A DNA stretch of 64,000 bases from Closterium sp. NIES-65. Taxonomy: Eukaryota > Streptophyta > Zygnematophyceae > Desmidiales > Closteriaceae. Positions 29,433 to 41,337 of this stretch are shown here, piece after piece; the stretch's first letter is position 1; each line of letters starts with the position of its first letter. A program made the translations under genes and the position numbers. The stretch lies in contig CANXME010002067.1 of assembly GCA_948144175.1 (NCBI GenBank), positions 2,232,001 through 2,296,000 of the forward strand, in the 5' to 3' direction. The notes beneath the pieces were generated by a model. That model saw nothing but the letters and a program-made list of their open reading frames with translations, was not told where the DNA came from and made no database searches.

Positions 29433-32400
29433 ATGAAAGGCCAGAAGTGTGGCTGTGGATACGTTGCCTTCTGTTATCAGACCCTTAGGAGCCACCAAGT
29501 AAATGGCGGGGAAGTCTGCAAGCTCAAGCAGAAACGTAAGCTGGTTCTCAAGCAGCCGATTCCGAAACACTCGAGGCTGGGTGGGGCTTCAAATCCTGGC
29601 GCCATTTTAAACCTTGCACCACTTCCTCGTCCGTATCCGCAGCTCCCACTGACAGGAAACGCGTACCGAGTTGTCACGCCATCAGAACCGAGCGAACAAG
29701 TGAGGCAGATCGCGGAGGCGCCTTGCGAAGGCACGGTTGTCGTGGAACCTGATGGTGAAGACGATCCGATAGACTTGAAGGCCGAAATTTGCATTTTATC
29801 ATGGAAGCACGGCCTTACGAACGGGGCTATAACAGACCTTATAGACCTGTTCCGAATTCCAGACCTTGATATCGAACAGCTACAAGGCTGGACGACCTAC
29901 AGAGACCTTGAGAAGTACGAGAGCAGCTTCGAGTTGGGACCGGAGCAGTCTTGGCGAGTTTTGGAGATTAAAGTGGATCATGAAGTGGGATTCCTCACCT
30001 TCAGATGTCGCAATATTAACGTGGTGCGTCCGTCGCAACATAATGTGCTCTTTGTATGTGTTAGTACCTCCGTAACACGGCCCAAGCTGTTTCTGCTGCG
30101 CCCCTTACCAGTCTCAAGTCTTAGTCGACAACTCATATCTTCACTGCTTCCACTAGTACGCACCAATAAACAATGCCCATCCCTCTCTGCAGTTGGCGCA
30201 GGCAATGTTCAAGAAGATGTCCGCAGTACGCGGATTCATCATCGAGCCGAAGGAGTGGAAGGTGGAGGGGGAAAGGCGCTACAGCACTCCCGGCAACACG
30301 GACTGGATGCTGAAGGCTTGGGTTAGTTAGCATCCAAAGCGCGATGTCCTTTGTCATGGAATCTCTGTCGCCCTAGCTCGTTGTTCGTCGCTCACCACGG
30401 TATTTTCCTCTCTTGTGAGGGGAGATGACCCGCATTTGTTCTCTGAATCCGCCCTTTTGCTCGCTGATCTCCCGCCGTTTGCTCGCTGATTTTGTCATTT
30501 TGCTCCCTAATCTCCGCCCTCTGCTGGCTGATCTTGTCTCTTTTCTTTATAATCCCCGCCCTTTGCTCGCTGATCTCCTGCCGTTTGGTGGCTGATTAAG
30601 ACCCTTGTGCTCGCCAATCTCCCGCCCTTTGCTCACTGACTACGACCATATGCTCCACGAGCTCCATTATTTGCTATCAAATCTCCGCCCGTTTCTGTCC
30701 GATCTTCCGCCCTTTGCTCTCTCACTTCCCGCCTTTAGCTCCCCGATCACCCACACTTTGCTCATTTGCTCTCCCGCCCTTTGCTATCTGCTCTCCCCTC
30801 TCTGGTGCTCTCTGATCACCCGCTCTTTACTCTCTGATCTCCCGCCCTTTCATCTCTCTTCTTAGCGTGAAGCTCCCTAATCTTCGCGTCTTGCAATCTT
30901 GAGCGCATGACTGTTGCAATATGTCACTAATCTCGTGAGTTCTGACCATCGCTTTCGCTCGCCAACCTTTTGATCGTTTTGTAACTCCAGGCATTCACTT
31001 TGATTCCCGCCCCGTGCTCCCTTTCTTGTCCCCGTGCTCTATCCCCTTTGCCCTTGTTCACCTAACCATACTCTATGCTCTCACACATGACAGGACCGCG
31101 TTCGTGCCGTCGGTGCGATCGTCTTGGCGATCATTCTCTATTCGGATCAAACAAACTTGTCTCACAATGGCAGACAATCAGCACACCCGTTCGTCCTGTC
31201 ATTCGGTAACACACCGGAATGGGCGCGTTGGTTGGAGGGCGGCACAGAGCTGGTGGGCCTCTTCCCTAACATTCCCTCCGACCTGAAGCCAGAGGAGAAG
31301 ATTAGGGTGTTCCAGCAAGCGGCTGAATACATGCTACAGCCGCTCAAACACCTCTCCAAGCTCCGCGGGTACGCTGCCCTTAATCTCATATGCTACAATC
31401 CTGCGCCCATGTCATAGTTTTGTGCATCATACGTGTGTGAAACCACCATGCCATGTATTGCGTGTGGGGTTAATTGGAGTGCATATTTGAATTGCTGCCC
31501 CTATCGGTTCGGTAACGAACAACCCCTTTGCACATTGCTGCCATGCTGTCAGTCTGGTTTCCTCACCCTAAAACCACCATAATGGCATGGTTCCATGTTT
31601 GGTTGTGCAGCGGGGGTTTGAAGGTCGAGGACAGCAACGGGGTTGAGTACTTGGCCATCCCGCTGCTGTACTCAGTCGTGAACGACCATCCCGAGTCTAA
31701 CAAGGTCTCGTGCACCATGTCATGTAGCTCCTACCGACCTTGCTCCATCTGCATGGTTACGCGAGAAAATCTTCGAGACGTGGATGACGAGATCGTTCCT
31801 CGAACCGTGAAAGATCAGAAAGCCGTGTACAAGCTAATGGAGGAAGCGGAAACCAAGAAGGAATTGACCCGTCTGAAGAAGAAGTATTCTACCCACTTCG
31901 TGAAGGTATCACTTCTTGTCCGTTTTCGTTGGTTTGGCGCCATGGTCCCGTAGTCCCACCCCTATATCCTCCCACCGCACTTGGGTCTAAAATGAATTAT
32001 CCCGCCCCCACTGCCCATTTGTCAACCCCACGCTCAAAACACCCATGCCTCCACATCAACTCACGTCGCCACCTCCTCGTCGTGTTGGAGGTGGACACCT
32101 CGCCATGTTCCACCCTTGGACAGGCACGCACCCACACCTCACATGATCCCGCCCTCGTTCAGCAAATCCCTAAACCCCCACCCTATCCTTGCTGTCTGTA
32201 CAGTCCACACACATACCCTCCCCATACCCCGCCCATCCTAGTTCTTGGCACACAATCCCACCCTGGTTGTTCTTTTCCCTATTCTTCATCCAAATCCCCA
32301 AAGGGGCCAACTTTCCCATTCCGCGTGCCTCCCCTTGCGGCCAGTCATTGCTGTGGGATTGGGAGTTCTCCAAAACCAAGTGGGGCAACACGTACCTCGC

Positions 32401-32947
32401 CCAGACACCTGACATCATGCACATCATCGAGGCAGGGCTTTGGCTTCATGCAATGAGGTGCCTCGTGAAGAAGTTGAAACCGTCAGAGCGAAAAATACTT
32501 CTCGAGTAAGGTTCCCTTTTCCCCCGGTGGGGCGAGAGTCATACGTGCAAGAGAAAGAGGCATCGAGGGGGAACCAGAGGGATTGAGAGGGGAAGAGGGG
32601 CAGCGAGGGGGAAGGTTGCACTAAGAGAGACGGAGAGTGGGGCAGAGTGTTGCAAGAAGTTGGGCAGAGGGGGAATTCGGGGCAGAGAGATGGAAGGAGG
32701 GGCAGCCGGAGGGAGGGTAGGGCGGTGGTGTGGAAGGAGGGGCAGGGATGAGTGAATGCAGGGCACAGAGAAGGGGGAAGAGTGAGGGAATTTGTAGCAG
32801 CGTTGGAGGAATGCGGGGTGGAGAGAGGGGAAAGTGGTGCAGAAAGAGGGAATTTGGGACAGAGACGTTGAGGGAGGGGCACCATGGGGGAAGGAGGCGC
32901 TGCGAGCAGGAAGGTGGGGCTGCTAGCGGGAAGGAGGGGCATAGAAA

Positions 32948-32983
<36 letters not shown>

Positions 32984-35900
32984 GGTCGTGTGAGGTGAAC
33001 GCGGGATTCAGAATAGTGTCTCGGGGCATAGGGACCGCATGGGGGTAATGTAGGAGTAAAATTGGGCAGAGAGTAAGGGAGATTGCGGCTGGGAGAGGGC
33101 AAGTGGGGCAGAGTGAGGAAAATGGGGGCCTGGAGAAAGAAATTGGGACCGAGCAAGGGGAAATTGGGGCAGGGGGAGAGAACGAGGGGCGGAGAGAGGT
33201 GACCATGGGGCAGAGCGAGGGAACAAGGGGCAGAGAGAGGAATGATGAGGCATAGAGGCTGGGGGAGTGGGGCAGAGGACGGAAAGGGATTCACTGAGAG
33301 AGAGGCAGCGGGGAGATGAGGTGCGATTTGATGCACCTAACTACTAGACCACCCCGCCAGCCCCACCCCTCCCCCGCCCCCCCTCCCTAACCCACCCCAC
33401 CGGCCCCACACAAACCCTAAACCGATACCCTTACTGCATCCCGTACGTGCAGACGCTACAAGATTCTCAAGGCAGTGACTCCTGCGTCTTTGCTGAGACT
33501 CCCATCCGCATGGGCGTACTTCACCACGACGGCCTGCTTCTCAGCGTCGGAGCATCGTGCCATGATGCAAGTGCTGCCCCTCATCATCGACCTCCCCAAG
33601 CGCGCCGATATTCGACATGCCATCACGCTCATGTCGGACTGGTACAAGGAGTTTATCTGGGCTGAGTATCACACCGATGCCACGCTTGAGCGCATGGAGG
33701 AGGTCTCCTGCGAGTAAGTCTAGCGTGAATGGGTGTGGGTGCCATGCGCATAGGGAATGAGGGACAGTGAGATGGCTGAAGGGGTCGAGGGAGGGATTAA
33801 GAGGCAGTGTGTGGGAAATACGGTGCAGAGAACGGGGGAAAAAGGGAAAAGATAAGGAAAGGGGGGAAAAGCGAGGGAAAGAGGGGACGAGGGAGGGAAA
33901 GAGAGGACGAGGGGGGGAAAGAGGGGACGAGGGAGGGAAAGAGGGGACGAAGGAGGGAAAGAGGGGACGAGGGAGGGAAAGAGGGGACGAAGGAGGGAAA
34001 GAGGGGCCGAGGGAGGGAAAGAGGGGCCGAGGGAGGGAAAGAGGGGCCGAGGGAGGGAAAGAGGGGACGAGGGAGGGAAAGAGGGGCCGAGGGAGGGAAA
34101 GAGGGGACGAAGGAGGGAAAGAGGGGACGAGGGAGGGAAAGAGGGGACGAAGGAGGGAAAGAGGGGCCGAGGGAGGGAAAGAGGGGCCGAGGGAGGGAAA
34201 GAGGGGCCAAGGGAGGGAAAGAGGGGACGAGGGAGGGAAAGAGGGGCCGAGGAAGGGAAAGAGGGGAGGAGGGAGGGAAAGAGGGGCCGAGGGAGGGAAA
34301 GAGGGGAGGAGGGAGAGGGAACGATGGACTGTGGACTGTTCCGCATGGGCTGAAAAAGGGAAGGAGGGGCAAAATGACGAGAGGAGGGGCTTACACTGGG
34401 GGTATGGAGTGGCAGAAACATGGAAGCTGAGTTGTGAGTGGGTGGGGAGTTCAGATCAGAGGAGGGGGGAGGGTTTGAGACCGGGTATTAGTACATGAAC
34501 CCGGGGATGGGGCATTGTATTTTGTTCGTGCCTGAATTGTTGTTTATATGCTTACACACGCTAAACCGGTCCCCAACACCCCAATGCCCCAATCCCGAAC
34601 CTTTCAATCCTCCCGAACACGTTCTCTCCAGGATGGTCGATGCGCTTGTTCTAGCATTCGACAACCAGAAGTCGAAGTGGCTTATTATCAAGGTGCATCT
34701 TGTATCGCACCTCCCACCGACGATCCGTGCACGGGGATTGCCACAGGAGTACTCTTCGAACCGGTACGAGCAGTCCCACAAGACAACAGTGAAGCGCCCT
34801 CTCGCGGCACCAACTGGAAGGGTGTGGAGGATCGCATTGTGAAGAAGCATATCGAGCAAGCCGTTGTTCGACAGCTGTCTCGAGCATCCGGTGGGGACAA
34901 AACATACGAGACCGCCATGAAGGAGGTGAGCCTGTGTACGACCTAAGGCCGAACTCGCCGGCCGAATGTTTCCCGCCTGCTCCTGCCACATGAAACCCTC
35001 AATCACCTCGTGTTTTTGTTTAAACCCTGCCTCTTCCCTTCCTCCCGCTGCCCCCCTTGACATCCCTTCTAGCATCCACGTGCTCACCATCATGTCCACC
35101 CATGAAATGCCTCCCCCGCTGCCCCCCTAGACATCCCTTCTAGCATCCACGTGCTCACCATCATGTCCACCCATGAAATGCCTCCCCCGCTGCCCCCCTA
35201 GACATCCCTTCTAGCATCCACGTGCTCACCATCATGTCCACACATGAAATGCCTCCCCCGCTGCCCCCCTAGACATCCCTTCTAGCATCCACGTGCTCAC
35301 CATCATGTCCACCCATGAAATGCCTCCCCCGCTGCCCCCCTTGACATCCCTTCTAGCATCCACGTGCTCACCATCATGTCCACCCATGAAATGCCTCCCC
35401 CGCTGCCCCCCTTGACATCCCGTTGAGCACTGCGTCATGCTCGCGTTCTTGTCCACCCATCGCGCCTTCCACTAGCTGCCACCCTTCACATTCTGTCTTG
35501 CCCCACATGCTCCCCCACTTATCCACCCATGCCCCGCCCCCGGCCCCCGTGGGACTATCCGTCAATCTGACCCCCAATGCTCCCCTACTTGTCCACCATA
35601 TACCTTCGGCTGCTAAACACGTCGCCCCCTCGTTTCCCCCCCACCCTAAACCCATATGTCCATCCCCGACACTTCCCATTCCCTCCTGCCCTTTGTCTTT
35701 CCTTTGCTGCCCCTTTATCTACACTTGTCCACCTATGCTCCCTCCTCTTGCTGCATCCTTTGACCTCTGAAACTGCCCCACTATACTAACCGACTGGTCC
35801 CTTATCTTTGCTCCATATCACTGCTGCCCCCGTTGTACCCAAGTGCTGCCCCTCTCCTGCTGCCCCCCATGTACACCATGCACCCATCACCCTCCTACCC

Positions 35901-36648
35901 AGGCTTGCACGCTTGGGCGTCGGGTGCTGACTAAGACACACAAGAAGATGATCGTGGGGCAGATCACGGATGATGTGTTCAGGAGCTATGTCCTTGTTTA
36001 CGGAGATGTAGCAATGGGCTACTTGAAGAAGCGGCTGGCCAGGGAGGGAATTCACGACCAAGTGCTCAATGTGAGAATCAATATGGTGCTCAATGCTGTG
36101 CAAACTGCCACTGCCACGTAGACCTGTTAAACGCGTAGCATCACCCTCCTTAATGGGCCGAACCGAGACATGGCACCCTGTTGTATCCACGCACCCGTCA
36201 GCACCCCATTGTCTCAACCCTAACACAAACTTCCATTGTTGTGCTGCGACCCCCACTTGCCTATTCGCAGGTGCACACTGCCATGGCAATCCCACCGCAC
36301 GACAGGATGGAGTGGACCGAGAAGGGGCAGTTTGTCAAAGCAAGCCCTTCCGAAAGGCACTTTTCAGATGTGGCCATAGATCCAGCTGGCAAGGGGGCCA
36401 ACTGGTACGGCCGATGCTTGATGCTGTTCCATTACGTGAAAGACGGCGTGGCAAAAAAAGCCGCCTACATCGAGTACTACACGGAGGATCGGCGAGTCTG
36501 CCGGTACACTGGCTGCAAACGACTGTTGCCCACGAAGGGCACCTTCAACTATGCAGTTGTAGATGCAGATTGCATTCTTAGCATCGTGCATGTTGTCCCG
36601 TGCTGCAAAGACCCTGCTGTGAAGCTGCTCAATAGGTTCATCTGGTGA
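29433..36648 (+). CDS. Plavaka-like transposase, nine exons
   Basis: Model: 29433-30023, 30193-30321, 31094-31368, 31611-31905, 32345-32505, 33453-33713, 34632-34925, 35903-36070, 36271-36648, about 850 residues. The N-terminus has a Cys/His finger (CGCGYVAFC...SHQ...C). The core fits Plavaka transposases (CACTA-related, best known in fungi): IILYSDQTNL with HPFVLSFGN, then a Cys motif (CSSYRPCSIC), then FSKTKWGNTYLAQTPDIMH, a helical EHRAMMQVLPLIIDL segment, VHLVSHLPPTIRARG with YSSNRYEQ, and a C-terminal domain with WYGRCLMLFHYV. Exon 7 needs one extra base in a C run near 34800 to stay in frame, so this copy has a frameshift or a sequence error. Introns carry minisatellites. I found no terminal inverted repeats. 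Confidence 0.75.
30420..30870. repeat. Degenerate ~24-bp repeat in transposase intron 2
   Basis: TTTGCTCGCTGATCTCCCGCC-like units recur about fifteen times with much variation. The rest of this 0.8-kb intron shows no gene. Confidence 0.7.
32948..32981. repeat. Run of 34 G
   Basis: Uninterrupted G on the plus strand, inside transposase intron 5. The surrounding 32570-33300 is a G-rich GGGGCAGAGNGAGGGAA-type degenerate repeat. Confidence 0.95.
33840..34320. repeat. 20-bp minisatellite in transposase intron 6
   Basis: About 24 head-to-tail copies of GAGGGAGGGAAAGAGGGGAC with A/C variation at one position. It opens long frames on both strands, which I treat as artefacts. Confidence 0.95.
35040..35425. 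repeat. 71-bp minisatellite in transposase intron 7
   Basis: Five to six nearly identical 71-bp units, each containing GACATCCCTTCTAGCATCCA and CCACCCATGAAATGCC. There are no variable spacers, so this is not CRISPR-like. Confidence 0.95.
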
Positions 36649-37669
36649 TGCATATTAAGTAGCAACTAAGTCAATATACCATAACCTTCTTTGATTGTAA
36701 AACACGCTTTTAATCCACCTTATTATCGTCTCAACAATTAACATCTTACAAACATTCCATTGTAACATCGCAAAACCATTACTCAAACATCAACAAAACG
36801 TTTGGTCTGACAAGAATGCTATACAAACAATTCGTAGATGATTCCTGGGTGATTGTCAAACGATTTTCGGAAACTTGCTTTAAAAAAAAATGGTCAGATG
36901 ATTTCCAGACGCACACATTTTTGTGATGGTAGTGTGAGCGGCAGCTGAGCTGAAAGACACCTCTGCAGGTCTCCCTGGCTCCATCGCTCCTCGGACCCAC
37001 GCCACCTCCATTGCTGCTCCTCGACCCCTTCTTCCCGCCACCTCCTCTGCCTTTGCCTTCCACGTCCTGCCACACCCACCTGAGGACACGCCTTGGGTGG
37101 CTGCCTTACCCAGCACGTGAGGCCTGTTCTCCGGTCTCATTGATCCCTCAAACCCGTAAGCCGGTCTCATGGGGGCCTGTACTAGCATGGAATTGGTGCT
37201 GGCTCGAGCTAAGCTACAACCCTTCCCCCCTTGCATCAACCCCCAAATGCCCCCTTTCCTTGCTTCCCCTCATCGAATTTTGATAGCAGGAGCGTGGGAG
37301 CGTGGGAGCATGGGAGCACAGGAGCACGGAGCATTAGAGCATGGGTGCATGGGAACTTGCACATTCCTCCCAAGCACTTGCAGCTGAAACAGTGGTGACG
37401 GTACCAACATGGTGAGTGGGGAACGAGAGAAGGAGCTGACCACCCTCCTGTGTGGTCATAACAGATGTCGCATAACCCCCACCCCCTCCTTTTCTTCTTC
37501 CCCTTCCCCATTCCCCTCTCTCCCCCCCTCTCCCCCCCTCTCCCCCCCTCCCCTTTCCTCCCCTTTTCCAACCTCCCTCTGCATTTCCCTTTCCATCACA
37601 CATGTTTGTGGCTCTATGACTGCCTCTACTGATGTCCTTGCTGTCTTACGTCTTCCCCTCCCCCCCCTA
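36649..37669. other. No supportable gene
   Basis: Downstream of the transposase stop the DNA is AT-rich for about 250 bp, then mixed with a C-rich tract at about 37490-37570. If the transposase sits in a larger transposon its right end may lie here, but I could not identify an inverted terminus. Confidence 0.4.
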
Positions 37670-38233
37670 CGTTGGAAAATACGAGTATCGAGTATTATAC
37701 ACTAGAGTATTATACGCTTGGTATATACGTGGTACGTCATGGCTGGCGTACTGCTGATACGCAAAAATACGCTGGGCGGGCAGGTAAAACTTTTCCCGGG
37801 CAGGTTCCGCCCTCGAACTGTAGGGAGTAGAGGTCGCCATGGCGAGGAAGTACTAAAGCTAGGAGAATTCGAGCTCGACGAGAGTAGGACGAAATGCAAG
37901 AAGAAAAATGCGGGATTGAATGAAAGACGAGCTGTTTAGGGATTGAGGAGATGTTCGAACGAGTGAAAGGGGGGAGGTTGGGTTTAGGAGGTTGAGAGGG
38001 GTGGTGTGAGGTTGGGGATGTGGGAGGGGTTGGATTTTGAATTTCGAATTGCAGACAGGGGTTGGGTGCTGTGCGAGGACGAGGGTTCAATTCTCGCCGT
38101 CGCAAATTCTCGCATTTTTTTTTACCGGCTGCCCTGGCGTATTTTAACGATTTTAAGGCGTATTAGCGTATTACGTACATACGCGGGCGTATATACGCAA
38201 TACGTCCACCCCCCAAGGGCGTATTTTCCAACA
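37670..38233. mobile_element. TA-flanked MITE, 564 bp
   Basis: The left end CGTTGGAAAATACG and the complement of the right end TGTTGGAAAATACG form imperfect terminal repeats, with TA on both outer sides. Many TATACG/ACGTAT motifs lie just inside each end. A GGTTCAATTCTC block at about 38089 resembles a tRNA B box. No transposase is encoded. Confidence 0.65.
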
Positions 38234-38289
38234 TAGTCCCCCCCCTTTCCTCTTGTCCTTCCTCCCCGTCCTTCCTCTCACACCCAGCT

Positions 38290-38710
38290 AGGGTTGGGCA
38301 CGGGGCTGGCTGGGCCCGGCCCAGGTCGGCCCGGCCCAAATTGGGCTGTCGGACCGGGGCGGGCCGGGCAGTCCCGGCCCGCCGGGCCGTCGTCGACCCG
38401 CTTTTGGCCCGCCCGTTTAGGGGCGGGCCGGCCCAGGCCCAGGTCGGGCCCTAGACTTGTTTGCCTCTCTAAAACAGGCCCAAAAAACAATGTATCTATA
38501 ACGGAATTGCACCCGGGCCGGGTGGCCATACTCAGCCCGCCCGGGCCCTTTTCGGCCCGGATACCCCCTGGGCGAACTCGGGCCGAAGTCTAGCTGATTC
38601 CGCTCGGGGCGGGCCAGGCTCGACCCGGGGCGGGCCGGGCTGGGCCTGGCCCGCTATTTTGGGCAGCCCGGCACGACCCAACCTGGGCTGGGCCTGGGCC
38701 GGTCCGGCAT
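38290..38710. repeat. GGGCC-rich inverted-repeat region, possible hAT-type MITE remnant
   Basis: The left edge TAGGGTTGGGCACGGGG resembles hAT-type MITE ends. The interior is dense in GGCCCGGCCC/GGGCCGGGC in both orientations. No matching right terminus or 8-bp target duplication is clear. Confidence 0.35.
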
Positions 38711-38849
38711 CCTTCTTCTCCGCGCTCCCTTCCACCCGCATGTAGCCTATCCCCCTGGACACTTCTCAAGCAGCTCCTGCCCTCCTCTGGCACTGATAGT
38801 GTGTTGGTGGACCAGTGCATGGCAATGAGGCGATGAGGCGAGCCAAGGA

Positions 38850-39125
38850 GGCAGCAGCAGCAGCAGCAGCAGCAGCAAGAGACGCATCCCGCATTCCCAT
38901 GCATGGTGAACGGGGTGGGTGGACGGGTGGATGGGTGGGTACTATGTGCGCGGATGAGCATGGTGAAGAGGGTGGGTGGGTGGATGGTTATGTGCTATCT
39001 GCGCATGGGTATGTGCATGGAATGTGCGTGCATGGTGTGTGCATGGTGTGTGGATGCATGGTGCGTGCATGGTGCGTGCATGGTGCGTGCATGGTGCGTG
39101 CATGGTGCGTGCATGGTGTGTAATT
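38850..39125. repeat. GCA triplet run and GCATGGTGCGTG minisatellite
   Basis: (GCA)8 lies near 38853-38877. GCATGGTGTGTG/GCATGGTGCGTG units repeat about eight times at 39030-39120. Confidence 0.8.
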
Positions 39126-39229
39126 CGTGTTCTTGGATTGCGCTGCAAGGTTTTGCATGGCAATTAGGGTTGGGCAGATGGCACCAGTGCATGGCTGAGT
39201 GGGATGTACCTTCCTTTCATTTTATACAC

Positions 39230-39560
39230 CAGCCAACAACCCCGTTTTTCTCATTCCTCCGTTCCCGCTCCCTCCCCATTCTCTCTCCTTTCCCTCTACT
39301 CCCTAATTCCTTGGCCTCCCCTTCCCCAACCATTCCACTCCCCTTCCCCTCCCGTTCCACTCCCCATTCCCCTCTCCTTTCCCTCCCCTTCCCCTCGCCC
39401 TCACCTCGCTTTTTTCTCCCTTCCCCTCCACTTCCCCTCCCTTCCCTTCCCTTTCTCCCCCATTTCCGCTCCCCTCTTCCCCCCTTTCCCATCCCCATAC
39501 CCTCCCCCTCCCCTCCTCGTTCCCGCCCCTTTCCCTGCCCATCCGCTCTCATCACATGCA
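39230..39560. other. Pyrimidine-rich low-complexity tract
   Basis: CCCTTCCC/TCCCCTTC-type sequence. Long frames here on both strands are compositional. No gene is supported between about 38710 and 39940. Confidence 0.6.
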
Positions 39561-39788
39561 CCTGAATCAGCTCCGACCGGACCAAAATGGAGAGCCAGTG
39601 TCGGTGTGCCTCGCCACGAGTGTCAAGGAGGTCTCGCTGCTGCTCTCCATTGCTGCACCAAAGGGGGTTGACGGGTGGTGGGATTGAGGGGGTGGTGTTG
39701 AGCCGCAGCGTTGGCGAGCCCACCTCACCCACTTTACCATATTCCTCATCTTCCTCCCTCCCCCGCCTCACTACCTTCCCCCCTCCAC

Positions 39789-39789
<1 letters not shown>

Positions 39790-39821
<32 letters not shown>
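39790..39821. repeat. Run of 32 C
   Basis: Uninterrupted C on the plus strand, within a C-rich tract. A further C run of about 20 lies at 40276-40295. Confidence 0.95.
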
Positions 39822-39940
39822 ATTTCTCCATCTCCTTCTACCTCCCTTCTCCCACAAGGTATAGGAAAGGCAAGAGGCTAAGCAATACAAAAAGGTACAC
39901 CATCAGCAATAGATTCCAATATCTAACTAAAACACTAGTA

Positions 39941-40442
39941 CTGTATTATTCCAGCTATAAGACCCGCCGCTAAAAGGGTCCCCCGGGACTCTCTATAGGG
40001 TACTGGGACTCTTTATTTGGTATCAAAATGGGAGGACCCCCCTTTTGCCCCTAAACAGTATAATACCCCCTTTTTATAAACTGTAGTCGTAAATGTAATT
40101 GCGCGTCAGCTTTTATAGGCGTTTTTTTTCGAATTCTCATATGCTGTAAGTGTCAGATCTCGATTCTGACATGTTTTTGTGTGTCAGACGCGAATTTTGA
40201 CACGAATCTGACCCGCCGCTCACGTGAGATTTCCACACGAGGGGTGTTTTTTGTTACCGAATATAAGACACCCCACCCCCCCCCCCCCCCCCCCCTGAAA
40301 CGAACATTACATGGTAAATCCCATAACATTGTTAGACAAATAAGCACACCCGGGTCTTAAAAAACTGTATGCGAATGTCCACCCTAGCATTTTTTTTGCA
40401 TTTGTAGAAATTTCCCTGGGTCCTATAGCCGGAATAATACGG
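39941..40442. mobile_element. TA-flanked MITE, pogo/Tc1-like
   Basis: A 502-bp element whose left end CTGTATTATTCCAGCTATAA pairs with the complement of the right end, CCGTATTATTCCGGCTATAG. TA lies on both sides. The first residues and subterminal layout resemble the element at 8448-8962, so both may be moved by one transposase not present here. Confidence 0.65.
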
Positions 40443-40816
40443 TAGATTTCTGGGGAAACTCGTATGGTGGGATGACCATGTGACTCTGCATCTCCTTGTG
40501 ACTAACCATAACAGTGTAGTTGAGTTTGCATATGGTTTCCTCAAACGGAATGATGGGTGTACGAAGCTGGCGAGTGGCCATTTAAAAGGGTAAATGACGC
40601 CGTGCAAAGAATCGGGCCTTCCGAAATGCGAACAGTAGTTGAAGATTGTAACAGGCTCACGACCTCTGGCATCGAAACCGGAGTCGCCCAAATTCGTACA
40701 CGTACTTGGGCGAAGTGACAACGATGCGCTGCTTGATTGTTTTGCACTTCGCTTCACATAACTAATAGACTGGCAAACTGAGAAATTCCATCGCACGAGC
40801 GGGTGGTAACTGCTAA

Positions 40817-41337
40817 GGACGTGGGCCCAATCGAGTTTGATCGCCTCGATCAGAAGCGATCTACACCTTCAAGGAAGCCTGGAAGCCAATTTCAGGCAAT
40901 CGGGGGCAATCAGCTGATCGCGACCAGCTGATCGCCCCAACTCAATCACACCCGATTTTCACCTTGATCAAACTCGATTTTGCTCAATCACCCTCGATTA
41001 GTTGATTGCATGTGATCGAGGGCCATAACGATGGCTGCGAAATGTTACACTGTTGAAATGAGTCTCGTGAACCCCTCGCTCATGCATGGCACATGGCAAG
41101 AACTCTCCAGGGGTTGACGGTATTACAGAGGAAACACATTCGTTTGGCAGGTGGCGTTCGGTCGCCAATCTCTCGTGAGTTGGATAAGAATTTGCACGTA
41201 AAGTTTCTGCGTTTGCCGAGCAACAGCTTAAACACTTAGAGGAAACACATAGCTGATCGGGCGGCTCGAGCAAAGTGATCACAACCAATCCGAAACGATC
41301 AGATCAGAGCCGATCAGACCCGATTGGGCCCACGTCC
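40817..41337. mobile_element. PIF/Harbinger-like MITE, 521 bp
   Basis: Terminal inverted repeats of about 20 bp (GGACGTGGGCCCAATCGAGT at left, one mismatch at right) are flanked by TAA on both sides. A three-base target duplication of this kind fits PIF/Harbinger. The interior is rich in GATCG motifs in both orientations. No transposase frame is present. Confidence 0.65.

Noticed and set aside
33720-34498. Long frames on both strands over GGGAAAGAGG repeats
   Set aside because: They fall inside a transposase intron and come from a 20-bp minisatellite.
35040-35425. Regular 71-bp repeats as a CRISPR array
   Set aside because: There are no unique spacers, the repeat is contiguous, and the setting is a eukaryotic intron.
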